A stretch of DNA of 45,079 nt from Amoebophrya sp. A120 (taxonomy: Eukaryota; Sar; Dinophyceae; Syndiniales; Amoebophryaceae): the NCBI GenBank assembly GCA_905178155.1, contig CAJINV010000003.1, positions 191,575 through 236,653 of the forward strand, given 5' to 3'. The translations under genes and the position numbers were made by a program. This document shows, piece after piece, positions 42,120 through 45,079 of this stretch; positions within the stretch are counted from its first letter, which is position 1, and every line of letters starts with the position of its first letter. The notes beneath the pieces were generated by a model that worked only from the letters and a program-made list of their open reading frames with translations, ran no database searches and was not told the DNA's origin.

Positions 42120-43688
42120 ATGGCATCATCTCCTGCTGCGCTGCAAGGTACGGAGCAAACAGCAGCCCGAGGATTAGGAGAAGTGGAGGACCTCCCAGTT
42201 AACGAGTCTCCGTCCACGGCCGCAAGTACTAGCGAAGATCCGGCTGATGTTGACACGACGACGTCTGCGTGGATCGAGCGTGTCCCACTGCCCAACGGGG
42301 AGCGGTTGCTGTTGCAAGAAGAGTATTGGTCAGCGGACGAGTACGACACCGGACAGGTGTCTTCCAACGCACAGGTTTGGGAGGCCGGGATGCTTCTGGT
42401 AAACTGCTTGCACCGCCTACTTTTATATGAACCGGTGTGGGAAACGTCGCCCTTTCTTGATTATTCAGCCAGTGCTGGACCGCCATTTGAGACCAGCAGC
42501 AGTGCGTGTAATAAAAACGCCGTAGCAGGAGCGCCAACAAGAAGTTGTGCAACATCTAGAACGGTGCTGCTTGATTTGGGTACAGGAACTGGTGTTTGCG
42601 GGCTTGCGGCCGCCAAAATGGGACTCGCGGACCACATAGTTCTCACCGACCTTCCACTCGTACTCGAAACGGTGACGCGGGAGAATGTGAAAAGGAACCA
42701 CGACTTTATTTCTGGACAGCAAGTAGGGCGAGAAGTGACGGTGGAATGCATGCCGCTGGATTGGCGGGAGATCAACGATGACAAAATCGCGGATTGCCTG
42801 CTTCGGAGCATGACCTCCTGCGACGCAAACGAGACTGGTGGTGCGCAGAACAAGTGCAGTGCCAGTACTGCGACCGGCGATGTTCTTGAGAGCACCTACC
42901 AAGGAATAGAGCCTGTGAAGCAGGTGAACCTTCGGGTCATCGCAAGTGACCTGGTCTACGCGGAGCAGGAGGTTCCGAACCTGCTTTCCGTTGTGACCAA
43001 ATTGGCGGAATGGTTCCACCGTAACCGTTTTACTTCTTGGGATAGACAGGAACATGATCCCGAAGCCGAACTGCAGGGAACACAAGAGAGGACCTTCAGG
43101 AAAGCTGCGGACGACTCGTCAAGAACAGCGGTGGAGACGACACGAACGACGAAAGGTGCTTCTTTACAAGCTTGCCTGCAAAGAACGCGACTGGTGGACA
43201 TGGAGTTTCTGTTCACAGTACAATTTCGGCCAGGCGAAACCAATCGGGCCGCCATCGCCGTTTTTGTCACGTCACTGATCCGGCTTGTTTTGTGCGAGGA
43301 TCGCTACACGGGCAAAAGAAGTTTTCGTGATACAACTTGTTCCGGACAAGCAGCAGCCGGTACTAGCGGTGCAGCTTATGCCAAAGACGTCGCGTTTTAC
43401 CCGCCCCCGACGGCCCCGGAATTCTATCCGATGTACCTTGAAGAAAGCGAAAGTTTGTTGGGACTCACAATGGACCGTCTGTGCGGGGACAATCAGGGGC
43501 TCAAGCATTGGGATTGGAAGGTTCACGACGCTGCCGTAAGACGAGCAGTCTATGGCCAAAACTGGGTGCTAGAGGAGATCACTTGGCATTACCTCTTGCC
43601 GGAGAATGGCCGAGCCTCGGTTTTAGCCCGACTACCCGGAAAAAAACGTGGGACCATTGTGCTTCTCAGGTTGCGGTCGTTGGAATGA
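42120..43688 (+). CDS. METTL21-type (Methyltransf_16) protein methyltransferase, single exon, 522 aa
   Basis: The start ATG at 42120 has a good context (accATGGCA); the open frame upstream has no ATG. Residues 1-55 are acidic and Ser/Thr-rich. VWEAGMLLVNCLHRLL (about 91-106) is the conserved VW(D/E)A helix of the family. VLLDLGTGTGVCGLAAAKMG (about 149-168) is the SAM-binding motif I, followed by IVLTDLPLVLETVTRENVKRN (motif II; broken here as IVLTDLP and ENVKRN), LDW (about 220) and VIASDLVYAEQEVPNLLSVV (motif IV/post-II, about 277-296). Inserted low-complexity stretches (Ser/Ala/Cys around 125-145; Glu/Thr/Arg around 320-360) and a C-terminal region of about 120 residues make it nearly twice the usual family length. 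Members methylate Lys on chaperones or translation factors; the substrate here cannot be inferred. Confidence 0.85.
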   Translation: MASSPAALQGTEQTAARGLGEVEDLPVNESPSTAASTSEDPADVDTTTSAWIERVPLPNGERLLLQEEYWSADEYDTGQVSSNAQVWEAGMLLVNCLHRLLLYEPVWETSPFLDYSASAGPPFETSSSACNKNAVAGAPTRSCATSRTVLLDLGTGTGVCGLAAAKMGLADHIVLTDLPLVLETVTRENVKRNHDFISGQQVGREVTVECMPLDWREINDDKIADCLLRSMTSCDANETGGAQNKCSASTATGDVLESTYQGIEPVKQVNLRVIASDLVYAEQEVPNLLSVVTKLAEWFHRNRFTSWDRQEHDPEAELQGTQERTFRKAADDSSRTAVETTRTTKGASLQACLQRTRLVDMEFLFTVQFRPGETNRAAIAVFVTSLIRLVLCEDRYTGKRSFRDTTCSGQAAAGTSGAAYAKDVAFYPPPTAPEFYPMYLEESESLLGLTMDRLCGDNQGLKHWDWKVHDAAVRRAVYGQNWVLEEITWHYLLPENGRASVLARLPGKKRGTIVLLRLRSLE

Positions 43689-44285
43689 CGAAGCACACAA
43701 AGACAAAGACCCTAGCGAAATTTCTCTTGCTGCTGCGCCTCGCACAAGCGTGGTAGTGCATAATACTGGCCCCTAATCATTTGAGCTCGATTTGGGGACC
43801 CCCCCAACATTTGAATCGCGACGCCGGAATGTTGTTTTCTGCTCAGACAGCGTTTCCTATAGTACCGAATCAGGTGAAATAGAGATTCATCCTCAGCGAC
43901 AATTACACTTTATAGAGCCGTTGTGCTGCAGCTCCAAAATTTGGTGCCACCTGGTCACGCTACAGAATTCTTGTTCACCCGCGTGGTTGTTCCGTGGGCA
44001 TCGCACAGATATTGGTGTTCCCCCCATGTCTTCGTTGTCGTGGCGGTGGCAAATCGCCTGCGTTAATATCGTGTAGCCGGGGAAAATGTAGGTTTTCAGC
44101 CTAAGCACCGATCGTTCTCCTCCTTCATCGATTGTCGTTGTCCGGTATCTACTTTGTCGTGGCTTAGCAGTCATTTACATTTTCACACCTCTTGTTCGAA
44201 AACAAAAGGAGTCGGTAGTGGTGGTCGTGGTCGGCAACTAGATTGCAGCTCCAACGCTGAACAAAAGACGCCGGCTTCGTTCTCA
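43689..44285. other. Intergenic, no supported gene
   Basis: No domain-bearing frame. It ends where the terminal tandem array begins. Confidence 0.5.
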
Positions 44286-45079
44286 GTATAGCATCGTGGT
44301 GCCCAAAACTTGGAATTGCCTCTCGCTGGTCCCGGTACAGGTTTTGGGGCAGTATAGCATCGTGGTAACCAAAATCTGGAATTGCCTCTCGCCGGGCCGC
44401 GGCAGAGGCTTTGGGGCAGTACAGCATCGTGGTAAACCAAAATCTGGAATTTCCTCTCGCCGGGCTGCGGCAGAGGCTTTGGGGCAGTATAGCATCGTGG
44501 TAACCAAAATCTAGAATTTCTTCTCGCCATGCCCCGGCACAAGCTTTGGGGCAGTGTAGCATCGGGTTGGCCAAAATTTGGAATTGGCTCTCGACGGGCC
44601 CCAGCAGAGGTTTTCGGGCACTATAGCATCGTGGTAATCAAAATCTAGAATTTCTTCTCGCTGGGCTGCGGCAGAGGCTTTGGGGCAGTCTAGCATCGTG
44701 GTAACCAAAATCTAAATCTAGAATTTTTTCTCGCCATGCTCCGGCACAACAGGCTTTTGGGCAGTATAGCATCGGGGTGGCTAAACCTAAAGTCTAGAAT
44801 GGCCTCTCGCCGGGCCCCGGCAGAGGTTTTGGGGCACTATAGCATCGTGGCAACCAAAATCTAGAATTTCCTCTCGCCGGGCTGCGGCAGAGGCTTTGGG
44901 GCAGTATAGCATTGTGGTAACCAAAATCTAGAATTTCTTCTCGCCATGCCCCGGCACACGCCTTGGGGCAGTATAGGATCGGGGTGGCTAAAGTCTGGAA
45001 TGGCCTCTCGCCGGGCCCCGGCAGAGGTTTTGGGGCACTATAGCATCGTGGTAACCAAAATCTGGAATTTTCTCTCGCC
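44286..45079. repeat. Tandem array of about 68-bp units, at least 11 copies, running off the window
   Basis: Landmarks repeated: GCAGTATAGCATCGTGGTAA, CCAAAATCT, GAATT and CTCTCGCCGGGC. Copies of the AGCATCG core lie near 44290, 44350, 44426, 44492, 44558, 44626, 44693, 44769, 44843, 44910, 44978 and 45042. Two unit types alternate in part: one reads GCATCGTGGTAACC, the other GCATCGGGGTGGC. The minus-strand reading gives repetitive open frames that break repeatedly, so I treat it as a noncoding satellite. The right boundary is outside the window. Confidence 0.92.

Overview
This window is nuclear DNA of a unicellular eukaryote, probably an alveolate close to the parasitic dinoflagellate Amoebophrya (Syndiniales). 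That placement is an inference from three observations. Every gene I can recognise lies on the + strand, as in dinoflagellate unidirectional gene clusters. Ordinary introns have GTA-type donors and CAG acceptors, most of them with AG|GT at both ends. At least six further introns are non-canonical: each is a short element with terminal inverted repeats (TIRs) that begins TA(T/C) and ends ATA, flanked by a 5-bp target-site duplication. The reading frame closes when the element plus one duplication copy is removed. Introners of this type have been reported from Amoebophrya.

Layout. 1-243: three 81-bp tandem repeats. 839-1135: a small putative secreted protein. 1947-3156: a secreted Cys-rich protein with a DUF2237-like core. 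4790-6082: a Mpv17/PMP22 membrane protein. 7337-9638: a 2.3-kb foldback-type element with 96-bp TIRs enclosing about 15 units of a 133-bp repeat. 10204-15136: an eight-exon protein with an archaeo-eukaryotic primase (AEP) domain, hosting one introner. 16579-17277: SNRNP27 (U4/U6.U5 27K). 18249-22945: translation factor eIF5B with an N-terminal EMAPII-like tRNA-binding domain. 23919-26046: CD2BP2/Lin1/Snu40, a U5 snRNP protein with a GYF domain. 26490-27956: a membrane-anchored SETD3/LSMT-like SET protein. 28842-31267: a sperm-tail PG-rich repeat (SHIPPO/ODF3-like) axonemal protein with three introners. 32571-35078: a mitochondrial carrier with two introners of different families. 35752-39540: an unrecognised large protein with a signal peptide and a transmembrane segment. 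39882-41161: a complex repeat region. 42120-43688: a METTL21-type methyltransferase. 44286-45079: a tandem array of about 68-bp units running off the window.

The genes do not form one pathway; most are housekeeping (splicing, translation, replication, organelle transport, cilium). The most interesting system is the introners. Three TIR families share TA(T/C)...ATA ends, 5-bp duplications and internal TGTCATGC motifs. They occur in both orientations and appear to be spliced at the duplication rather than at GT-AG. The second notable item is the tRNA-binding domain on eIF5B. All exon models were made by eye from reading frame, splice signals and protein-family similarity; no search was run.
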